Source of the DNA: a virus
IMG/VR virus record: IMGVR_UViG_3300023179_000283
Location: 1 to 35,632 of that record
Direction: 5' to 3' (one strand)
DNA length: 35,632 nt
In this document: positions 14,012 to 18,794 of the stretch, piece after piece
Position numbering within the stretch: the first letter of the stretch is position 1
Layout of the letters: each line of letters starts with the position of its first letter
The notes under the pieces: generated by a model
What the model was told of the DNA's origin: nothing
Databases searched by the model: none
Seen by the model: only the letters and a program-made list of their open reading frames with translations
Position numbers and translations under genes: made by a program

Positions 14012-14208
14012 ATAGAATTCTATATCATAGATATATAGTAATATATATATAGTAGTAGAATAGACATAGTAGTTCTAATAGACATCGTAGAATAGATACT
14101 TCGTAGAATAGAATCCATCTATTCTCTTTCTATCATATAACTTCGTAGAATAGACATAGTAGGGTAATAGATATAGAAGCATAATAGACATCGGAGAATA
14201 GTCTATTC
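14012..14208. repeat. AT-rich iteron-like array, candidate replication origin
   Basis: AATAGA occurs in direct orientation at 14059, 14077, 14091, 14107, 14149, 14166 and 14183, spaced about 14-18 bases, with one copy reversed at 14118. The 18-mer GTAGAATAGACATAGTAG is exact at 14055 and 14145, 90 bases apart. The array is flanked by the palindrome ATAGAATTCTAT (14012-14023) and by GAATAG-T-CTATTC (14196-14208). The segment has no gene on either strand and is very AT-rich. Such arrays bind initiator or partition proteins. It is the longest repeat cluster in the genome and lies beside the recombination genes. Confidence 0.7.
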
Positions 14209-14230
14209 GTCTATGTACGATAGAAGTAGG

Positions 14231-15049
14231 TCAGTCACCGCAAAAGCATGGGATCGCTTCATCATCCCCAAACATTTTGGATTGCTCTTGCGTGTATTTG
14301 AGCATTTGGGCGTAAGAAGGTCGGTCTTTTCGAAAGCGTGCGCCATCGCCTGTGTATTGCCCTTTGCTGTGGATGCGCTGTTCTTGTTCAGCCCACCAAG
14401 TCGCACGAGCTGGCTTTTCAGAAATTAAGGATTGGATGGTTTTTGCGCCCTTGAGAAAGCATAGGTCACAATTGCCATGTAATGTTTTGCCACCGATATT
14501 GGGTAAACCTAGGTCAAATGGTTGCTCTTGCCAAAACTTTCCCACATCCTCTGCGGTTACACCCGCAGCGACAAGCGGGGTGCGCTCTCGTGGTATTTTG
14601 GCTGCTCTGCGGGGTTCATCGGCTCTGATTCCAACCCAATCCATTTGTTCGTTGTGCTTCCATCCTAAAGACTTAATAAATCGGTGTATCGTGCGTATTT
14701 TCAATTCAACCGTACAAAAACGGGTAACGGGATTGGGTAGGTAGTTTTTCTTGGTTATCAGGGCTTCAAACGGCTCGCCCGATCTGCTGGCGGTAAAAAA
14801 GTCCACCTCTTTATATTTGGGTTCTTCAGGCGAATACTCCAACCAATGAATTTTGACCCCCCAATGGTCGGAACAGTCTTGGACAAATCGGAGGGTTGCT
14901 TCTTCTTCTTTTCCCGTATTGGCAAAACAGGCGAGAGCGTTTTCGGGTAAACCGTTATTAGCCTGAATCACCTGGTAGAGCATATAGGCGGAGGTGCGCC
15001 CACCTGAAAAGGAGATAACTGTAGGTTCAAGGATGGTGTAAGGATTCAT
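14231..15049 (-). CDS. PAPS-reductase-like PP-loop enzyme with cysteine cluster
   Basis: 272 residues. The PP-loop SGGRTSA at 15-21 and FANTGKEEEATLRFV (42-56) are classic for the phosphoadenosine phosphosulfate reductase/ATP-pyrophosphatase fold. Cys112 (TRFCTVELK), CDLC (194-197) and the C-terminal CFC (268-270) could bind an iron-sulfur cluster or zinc. In phages such enzymes are suspected in sulfur transfer to nucleic acids or in cysteine metabolism, but substrates are unproven. Its start has no strong Shine-Dalgarno and a nested hairpin lies just upstream (15063-15120), so expression may be regulated. It sits between small early genes and the repeat array. Confidence 0.82.
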   Translation of the reverse strand: MNPYTILEPTVISFSGGRTSAYMLYQVIQANNGLPENALACFANTGKEEEATLRFVQDCSDHWGVKIHWLEYSPEEPKYKEVDFFTASRSGEPFEALITKKNYLPNPVTRFCTVELKIRTIHRFIKSLGWKHNEQMDWVGIRADEPRRAAKIPRERTPLVAAGVTAEDVGKFWQEQPFDLGLPNIGGKTLHGNCDLCFLKGAKTIQSLISEKPARATWWAEQEQRIHSKGQYTGDGARFRKDRPSYAQMLKYTQEQSKMFGDDEAIPCFCGD

Positions 15050-15062
15050 TTAAAGCCCATTA

Positions 15063-15120
15063 GAAGCGAAAATAATTAGGGGGTGAGGTTACCCCCTTGG
15101 TGTTTGATAGAAAACGCTTC
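15063..15120. terminator. Nested hairpin ahead of the PP-loop enzyme gene
   Basis: Inner stem AGGGGGT (15078-15084) pairs with ACCCCCT (15091-15097) over a six-base loop. Outer arms GAAGCG (15063-15068) and CGCTTC (15115-15120) also pair. Read leftward, the inner stem is followed by AATTATTTTCG, a weak intrinsic terminator. It lies directly before the PP-loop gene, so it would attenuate read-through from the small genes upstream. Confidence 0.55.
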
Positions 15121-15205
15121 ACAGAAGCATTAAGAGGGTCAAGAAAATCACCCAAAGAGCCGAAAGCGCTGCAATTTCCCAAGGCTTATCGTTGTAATTA
15201 ATCAT
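15119..15205 (-). CDS. 28-residue membrane microprotein
   Basis: The frame opens MINYNDKPWEIAALSALWV and continues hydrophobic to the end (IFLTLLMLL), giving one membrane helix at about residues 11-28. Its ATG overlaps the stop of the upstream 37-residue frame (ATGATTAA). GGGA lies about twelve bases before the ATG, so the ribosome site is weak and coupling is likely. It resembles in size and type the microprotein at 12467-12553, without sequence identity. Confidence 0.6.
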   Translation of the reverse strand: MINYNDKPWEIAALSALWVIFLTLLMLL

Positions 15206-15311
15206 GGCGTAGAGTTCCCTTTTTGTTTGTGGATAACCAAGCGCCCAAAGACAAGGGATTTACCCCTTGCTTGGCGCACCAATAGAGGTAGGCTTGGTAT
15301 TTGGTATTCAT
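15198..15311 (-). CDS. 37-residue hypothetical protein
   Basis: The frame opens MNTKYQAYLYWCAKQGVNPL and contains LGAWLSTNKKG, a composition rich in aromatic residues like a small folded helix pair. The ATG overlaps the upstream stop (ATGA at 15308-15311) and its own stop overlaps the next start. This coupling on both sides supports translation. No family recognised. Confidence 0.68.
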   Translation of the reverse strand: MNTKYQAYLYWCAKQGVNPLSLGAWLSTNKKGTLRHD

Positions 15312-15619
15312 ACGGTTTCTTCTTGGTTAATCAGTTCGTCTGCGATAACCTCGGCACAGAACCACACCACCGCATTAGCAAACGAGGTGAACCCCTGTGC
15401 AAGTGCTTTGGTTAAATATTCGGGAGTTTCGCCTGTTTGGTCGCACCAATCGCTAACAATGGTGTGTAATTCCTCGGTGTATTGACCATAAAGGGCAATC
15501 GTTTGACTGTAATAAATCATCGTACCCGCAGAACCATTAACGCAACCATAACGAGCAATTTCTTTTAATTCCTCGATTTCATAGTTCTGAATCATGTGGT
15601 TTTTGAATGTGTCTTGCAT
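15308..15619 (-). CDS. DUF7222-like phage protein
   Basis: 103 residues. LKEIARYGCVNGSAGTMIYY followed by SQTIALYGQYTEELHTIV is a pattern I recall from a family of phage proteins annotated as DUF7222, with a GC-x-GxxG-x-IYYxxT core. It is mostly helical and acidic. Function unknown. The leader shows TATCTAACTAAGGAG before the ATG, a variant of the shared AACCTAACT box merged with the Shine-Dalgarno. It starts a run of three overlapping small genes. Confidence 0.8.
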   Translation of the reverse strand: MQDTFKNHMIQNYEIEELKEIARYGCVNGSAGTMIYYSQTIALYGQYTEELHTIVSDWCDQTGETPEYLTKALAQGFTSFANAVVWFCAEVIADELINQEETV

Positions 15620-15676
15620 AGTAATTCTCCTTAGTTAGATAAAAGTGTTGTTTTTATGCTGGCTTTGTTTTTCGGA

Positions 15677-16060
15677 TCAGGAAACATAAGAACCGAACAA
15701 TCCCGCCTTGATGTATGTGTCGCAGCCCATTTCTACTTCTTTCCAAGTTGAATAAAAAGAGTCATGTGTAATGCAGTCATCATCATTGAAAAACTGAGCA
15801 ACGAAGCCATTTTCTACTTTTGCAACTTCGCAATAGTTTTCGATTAAATACCACTCGGCTAAAGGTTTGTCGTTGTCATCGTCATAAGTGCCAAATGTCA
15901 TAGAACCATCATTTAGACAATATAAGGCGCAATCAATCATAAAGTCATAGGTTTGATAGATTGGTGAGTTTGTATCAACTGAATACTGATTTTTTTTGAC
16001 AGTTATGGGAAGGTTAACAATTACCGCTTGAGTTTCTTTGTCAATGAATATTAGCTTCAT
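15677..16060 (-). CDS. Acidic hypothetical protein
   Basis: 127 residues with a clear surplus of Asp and Glu, including YDDDNDK and FFNDDDC. Sequence is beta-rich with many aromatic residues (YQTYDFMIDCALYC, EWYLIENYCEV). It follows the 35-residue membrane protein in the leftward early operon and has its own leader (AACCAACTA, then GGAGG). Very acidic early phage proteins are sometimes DNA mimics that block host nucleases; the composition allows this but no motif proves it. No family recognised. Confidence 0.75.
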   Translation of the reverse strand: MKLIFIDKETQAVIVNLPITVKKNQYSVDTNSPIYQTYDFMIDCALYCLNDGSMTFGTYDDDNDKPLAEWYLIENYCEVAKVENGFVAQFFNDDDCITHDSFYSTWKEVEMGCDTYIKAGLFGSYVS

Positions 16061-16087
16061 AAATCCTCCGATTAGTTGGTTAAATGA

Positions 16088-16195
16088 TTATTCAAAGTAA
16101 ATTAACACAGCAAAAAAAGCATAAGAAACAGCAATAAAAAAATATAAAACCTTGTGTTCTGCTGAATACAATTTATTTAAAAGTTTGTTAATCAT
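16088..16195 (-). CDS. 35-residue single-pass membrane protein, first leftward gene
   Basis: The frame opens MINKLLNKLYSAEHKVLYFF and continues IAVSYAFFAVLIYFE, one membrane helix at about residues 16-33 with a basic cytoplasmic front. The leader has AACCTAACT, then CGAGG, then the ATG at 16195, and a -10 box TATAAT with a palindromic operator stands upstream (16218-16246). Being the first gene of the leftward unit, it should be among the earliest expressed. Function unknown; small early membrane proteins often act in superinfection exclusion. Confidence 0.72.
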   Translation of the reverse strand: MINKLLNKLYSAEHKVLYFFIAVSYAFFAVLIYFE

Positions 16196-16208
16196 AATTT
16201 CCTCGTTT

Positions 16209-16266
16209 AGTTAGGTTATGCAATTAGATTGCATAGATTGATTATACACAAATACAGGTTATGCAA
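16209..16266 (-). promoter_or_regulatory. Leftward early promoter with palindromic operator
   Basis: Leftward -10 TATAAT lies at 16246-16241; no good -35 is seen at 17 bases. Just downstream, ATGCAAT-TAG-ATTGCAT (16218-16234) is a perfect 7+7 inverted repeat over the expected transcription start. AGGTTATGCAA occurs at 16213-16223 and again at 16256-16266, so the half-site is repeated on both sides of the -10. TTATACACA (16242-16250) is also a match to the DnaA-box consensus. The leader box AACCTAACT follows at 16209-16217. The layout is that of a repressed promoter. Confidence 0.65.
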
Positions 16267-16339
16267 CATATTTGATTATTGTATTTTTTAATCGAAAATC
16301 AATTTTTGATAGCCAGCAACTAAGATCGGAAAAGTTGCA

Positions 16340-16385
16340 TAGTCTATCTTCTATATTCTATAGACTATAATATATATGTCTATAG
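16340..16385. repeat. Overlapping palindromes in AT-rich DNA
   Basis: TAGTCTAT (16340-16347) pairs with ATAGACTA (16360-16367). CTATAGAC (16358-16365) pairs with GTCTATAG (16378-16385). The middle arm is shared, so the two hairpins or operator dyads exclude each other. TATAAT occurs at 16366-16371 within the second dyad. The element is a candidate operator or part of an origin. Confidence 0.6.
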
Positions 16386-16501
16386 TTATATAATTAATTA
16401 GTAATGTAGTAAATAGTTATATAGGTAAATTGGGGATTTGGTGAAGTGATTGGAAGATTGCCCACCCTCCGCCCTCTGCGTAAATGGGAAAATGGACAGG
16501 G

Positions 16502-16530
16502 ACACTCAACACAGTTCCAGGAGTGTTTTT
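16502..16530 (+). terminator. Rightward intrinsic terminator-like hairpin
   Basis: ACACTC (16502-16507), a 13-base loop, GAGTGT (16521-16526), then TTTT. No rightward gene precedes it, so it would end either an unannotated RNA started in the AT-rich part or stray transcription. The loop is long, so confidence is limited. Confidence 0.4.
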
Positions 16531-16656
16531 CCGTTAGCGTTTAGGGCTTGGGTCGGTTTGTCCGTTGCTCGTCATGACACGCTAGACTTCGGGCTTTTTG
16601 ATTGGACTTTGGGCGGTGGAGTGCGTGACCCCCAACTCAATCCCCCCAGAAAAAAT

Positions 16657-17376
16657 TTACAGTTTTTGTAGGCAGACTGTATTAGGCGTTAGATTGATCG
16701 TATCGGAGGTTCTGCCGTAGATGGTTCGGCTAAGTACGCCAAAGGCATTGAAAACATTGAAGGTTGTCCAGAGTGGTCCAGTATCAATGGCTATGATGTG
16801 CTGGCAATAATTGGACAGATTCCCAATCTGCGTTACATCCATACCCCACTCCAAGGTGCTATTGGTGAGTCCTGTGGGGTGCGTAGTGATGACTTTTAAC
16901 CCCTGATTACAGAGTTTTCGTACCAATTCCACGAAATATTGGGGGTGAAAGTCAGGTAATTGCCCACTCATCGGTGGTGCGTTAATGATGAGGTAGTCAA
17001 AAGGCTCAAAGGTTCTGGCGTTCAAAGCGGGGTAATCGAACAATAGATCCCCCTTGCTGGCTATAGGATTGGAAATACCGAGTACGGAGGATAGGTAAGT
17101 AAACCAATCCAGATGGAAGTTCACCCAATGTCTGCATTGTGGGTGCTGGTAAAAGAAGTTATTAACCCCAATCCAGGCGTTGACCGAGTTCGGGTGGATC
17201 GAGAGATCCTTCAGGTAGATCGGAAACTCGTCAATGATGGGCGCAAGCTGGATGTGATGCTGCGGATTGCAATGGTGTGTGAACTCTTTATCGGGATTGA
17301 GGATGGATGCCTTACGCAAATAGTTAAGGTGTATAAGGTTATCCCCTAGATGGTATTCATTAAATGTGTATATCAT
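16657..17376 (-). CDS. GT9-like (heptosyltransferase-type) glycosyltransferase
   Basis: 239 residues. The start FNEYHLGDNLIHLNYLRK matches the GDxI-type opening of glycosyltransferase family 9, and AIDTGPLWTTFNVFNAFG (Asp198, Gly200, Pro201) matches its C-terminal D-[ST]-G-P motif that holds the nucleotide sugar. It is shorter than cellular enzymes (about 320-350), so the N-terminal domain is reduced. It stands alone on the minus strand, divergent from the gene at 17413 and separated from the other leftward genes by the 461-base gap. No clear Shine-Dalgarno precedes the ATG. Likely role: sugar transfer to a surface or virion glycan. Confidence 0.75.
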   Translation of the reverse strand: MIYTFNEYHLGDNLIHLNYLRKASILNPDKEFTHHCNPQHHIQLAPIIDEFPIYLKDLSIHPNSVNAWIGVNNFFYQHPQCRHWVNFHLDWFTYLSSVLGISNPIASKGDLLFDYPALNARTFEPFDYLIINAPPMSGQLPDFHPQYFVELVRKLCNQGLKVITTHPTGLTNSTLEWGMDVTQIGNLSNYCQHIIAIDTGPLWTTFNVFNAFGVLSRTIYGRTSDTINLTPNTVCLQKL

Positions 17377-17384
17377 GTTATTAT
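17356..17384 (+). promoter_or_regulatory. Possible rightward promoter at the start of the late half
   Basis: TTCATT (17356-17361), a 17-base spacer and TATTAT (17379-17384) form a moderate sigma70-type promoter; the -35 matches only half the consensus. AAGGAG at 17401-17406 follows and serves the first rightward gene. It overlaps the start of the divergent glycosyltransferase gene. Confidence 0.4.
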
Positions 17385-17412
17385 GGTACTACAGATTAAT
17401 AAGGAGAGAATG

Positions 17413-17625
17413 ATGATAGAGATTCAAAAAGACATTCCCTTGCCAGCCGAGAAAAAGCGCAATGTGTACCCATATAAGGAAATGGACATTGGGGAAAGTT
17501 TCTTGGTCAAAGAAGGCAAGATTCAAATTGTCTGCAATGCTAATTACCGAGCTGGCAAAGTTTCGGGTAAAAAATTTATCGCTAGACGAGAAGGGGATGG
17601 GGTACGGGTATGGAGAACGGCATAA
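17413..17625 (+). CDS. Small phage protein (KFxxRxExGVRVWR pattern)
   Basis: 70 residues. VYPYKEMDIGESFLV and KKFIARREGDGVRVWR are features of a small family common in phages (DUF7303-like, from memory), of unknown function. I place the start at the second of two adjacent ATGs (17410, 17413) because it stands six bases from AAGGAG. It is the first gene of the rightward half. A short beta fold with a basic C-terminal strand suggests nucleic-acid contact, not proven. The next gene overlaps its last 16 bases. Confidence 0.75.
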   Translation: MIEIQKDIPLPAEKKRNVYPYKEMDIGESFLVKEGKIQIVCNANYRAGKVSGKKFIARREGDGVRVWRTA

Positions 17626-17849
17626 AGACAGCAAACGGTTCAATGACCGTAGAGCAGTACATTGAGAAGGCAAGTGACGATGCCAAAAAAATGTACATGG
17701 AACGGATCTGGCGCATGGACAAAGAGCAGATCTTTCACGAACTGATGCGGGTTCATGCGGAAAGCTCTAAGCTCCTCATGCAAGCCCAAGCGGAGTTAGA
17801 TTACCTTAAAAGCCTAGTTGAGCAAGATGACGGGGATGCAAGACATTGA
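17610..17849 (+). CDS. Helical hypothetical protein
   Basis: 79 residues, helical and charged: MTVEQYIEKASDDAKKMY and HAESSKLLMQAQAELDYLKS have coiled-coil character. It starts inside the upstream gene after GGGTA and ends inside the next gene. No family recognised. Position at the head of the terminase operon suggests a packaging or early-late switch role, without evidence. Confidence 0.7.
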   Translation: MENGIKTANGSMTVEQYIEKASDDAKKMYMERIWRMDKEQIFHELMRVHAESSKLLMQAQAELDYLKSLVEQDDGDARH

Positions 17850-18075
17850 CAAGATTAACCAAGAGCGACTGCTTTACAAGACCGAGATGATGCGAGCCAT
17901 AGCGTGTCGTAAGAAGAAGGACAAAATAGCACTAGCAGCCGAATGGAAAGCCAAGTATTCTGAGATGACTTACAACGCACTCATTCAACTGGCACGCAAC
18001 CATTCCGCTAGACTAAAAGTCGCTTATTGGGATCTCCCGAACTTTGAACACAAACGATTAGGCAAACACCAATGA
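17827..18075 (+). CDS. Helical basic hypothetical protein
   Basis: 82 residues from ATG 17827; a second ATG at 17836 is possible and a TTG at 17818 less so. The protein is helical and basic (ACRKKKDKIALAAEWKAKY) with a C-terminal segment LARNHSARLKVAYWDLPNF. It overlaps its upstream neighbour and ends by ATGA overlap with the glycosyltransferase gene. No family recognised. Confidence 0.68.
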   Translation: MTGMQDIDKINQERLLYKTEMMRAIACRKKKDKIALAAEWKAKYSEMTYNALIQLARNHSARLKVAYWDLPNFEHKRLGKHQ

Positions 18076-18794
18076 AAAGCGCAGCGGTCATTACCGTTAC
18101 CAAAGGTCGGCATACTTTAGAAAAGACCATGCGCTCGGTGACGTACCAAAGCTATCCATGCACCCACTACATTTTGTGCGATGGCGATGATGAGAGTAGC
18201 CTGGCACAGTTTTACGATATGACCCAAGATTATTCCGAGTACAAAGCCAGGTGGTGCTATTGGGGTAATCGGATTGGTGGTAACGGCTGGCTTGGACAAA
18301 AATGGTTAGCAGCTGCACCACAACTCATTACCGAAGATGTGACTTTCTTTTGCAATGACGATGATTGGTTTGACGAACACCATGTTCGCTACATTATGGC
18401 GAAAATTAATGCGGGCTGTGATTGGGCGTATTCTTTACGCAATGTGTATGACGAGCAAGGCAACTTTCTCTTGCAAGACAACTGCGAAGCATTAGGAGAA
18501 TTGCATCACGCCTGGAATATGGAAGGGCATCATTTTGTGGATTGGTGTATGTGGGGAATGAGAACTGACAAACTGCAACCGATTGCCCATATTCTCAATC
18601 GTAAAGAGTTAGCGGTAGATCGCCACTTTTATCAAGCAGCTAAACAAATTTATCCGAACTTTGCTTGCACCAACAAACACACCTTTAATTTTCGATTAGG
18701 TGGTGGCTGTGGTGTACAGAAAGAATTTTTTGAAATAGGCAACAAATGGATGTTAGAAAAATTTAATAACAAATTGCCTTGGATTACCACATGA
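18072..18794 (+). CDS. GT2-like (GT-A) glycosyltransferase next to terminase
   Basis: 240 residues. The opening SAAVITVTKGRHTLEKTMRS and YILCDGDDES are typical of family 2 glycosyltransferases, and FFCNDDDWFD (Asp96-98) is the nucleotide-sugar/metal site. ELAVDRHFYQ and the end LGGGCG are acceptor-side features. It is coupled by ATGA overlaps to both the gene before it and the terminase gene after it, so it is a late gene. Coexpression with packaging genes favours glycosylation of virion proteins or of DNA about to be packaged, over early host-surface change. The acceptor is not known. Confidence 0.82.
   Translation: MKSAAVITVTKGRHTLEKTMRSVTYQSYPCTHYILCDGDDESSLAQFYDMTQDYSEYKARWCYWGNRIGGNGWLGQKWLAAAPQLITEDVTFFCNDDDWFDEHHVRYIMAKINAGCDWAYSLRNVYDEQGNFLLQDNCEALGELHHAWNMEGHHFVDWCMWGMRTDKLQPIAHILNRKELAVDRHFYQAAKQIYPNFACTNKHTFNFRLGGGCGVQKEFFEIGNKWMLEKFNNKLPWITT

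Larger units (their letters stand above)
13906..14230. other. 325-base gap without a gene
   Basis: No credible reading frame on either strand. From left to right it holds the leader and possible promoter of the 13905 gene, an AT-rich stretch (13950-14050 with runs of T and TATATA) and the AATAGA repeat array. Frames that cross it are low-complexity translations of the repeats. Confidence 0.75.
16196..16656. other. 461-base gap with control elements and GC shift
   Basis: No convincing gene. The left part (16200-16440) is very AT-rich and holds the promoter/operator at 16209-16266 and the palindromes at 16340-16385. The right part (16440-16650) is abruptly GC-richer, with runs of C and G. It carries a rightward terminator-like hairpin at 16502-16530 and loosely paired segments (TAGCGT/ACGCTA). 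A rightward frame from TTG 16450 does not look like protein. Confidence 0.7.

Noticed and set aside
14055-14208. Possible CRISPR array
   Set aside because: Repeats are short (6-18 bases) with irregular spacing and no spacer-repeat structure; no cas genes.
13906-14230. tRNA genes in the AT-rich gap
   Set aside because: No cloverleaf with TTCRA arm or CCA end could be read here; no tRNA was recognised elsewhere either, though I could not run a tRNA scan.
15228-15236. Perfect DnaA-box match (TTATCCACA on the minus strand)
   Set aside because: Single, inside a coding frame; about one such match is expected by chance in 35 kb on two strands.
16450-16671. Rightward 73-codon frame starting at TTG in the large gap
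   Set aside because: No ribosome site, composition unlike protein, and it overlaps a terminator-like hairpin and the end of the glycosyltransferase gene.
8229-17376. Lysogeny module (integrase, repressor, attachment site)
   Set aside because: No integrase or repressor-type protein seen on either strand; the operator-like sites alone do not show lysogeny.
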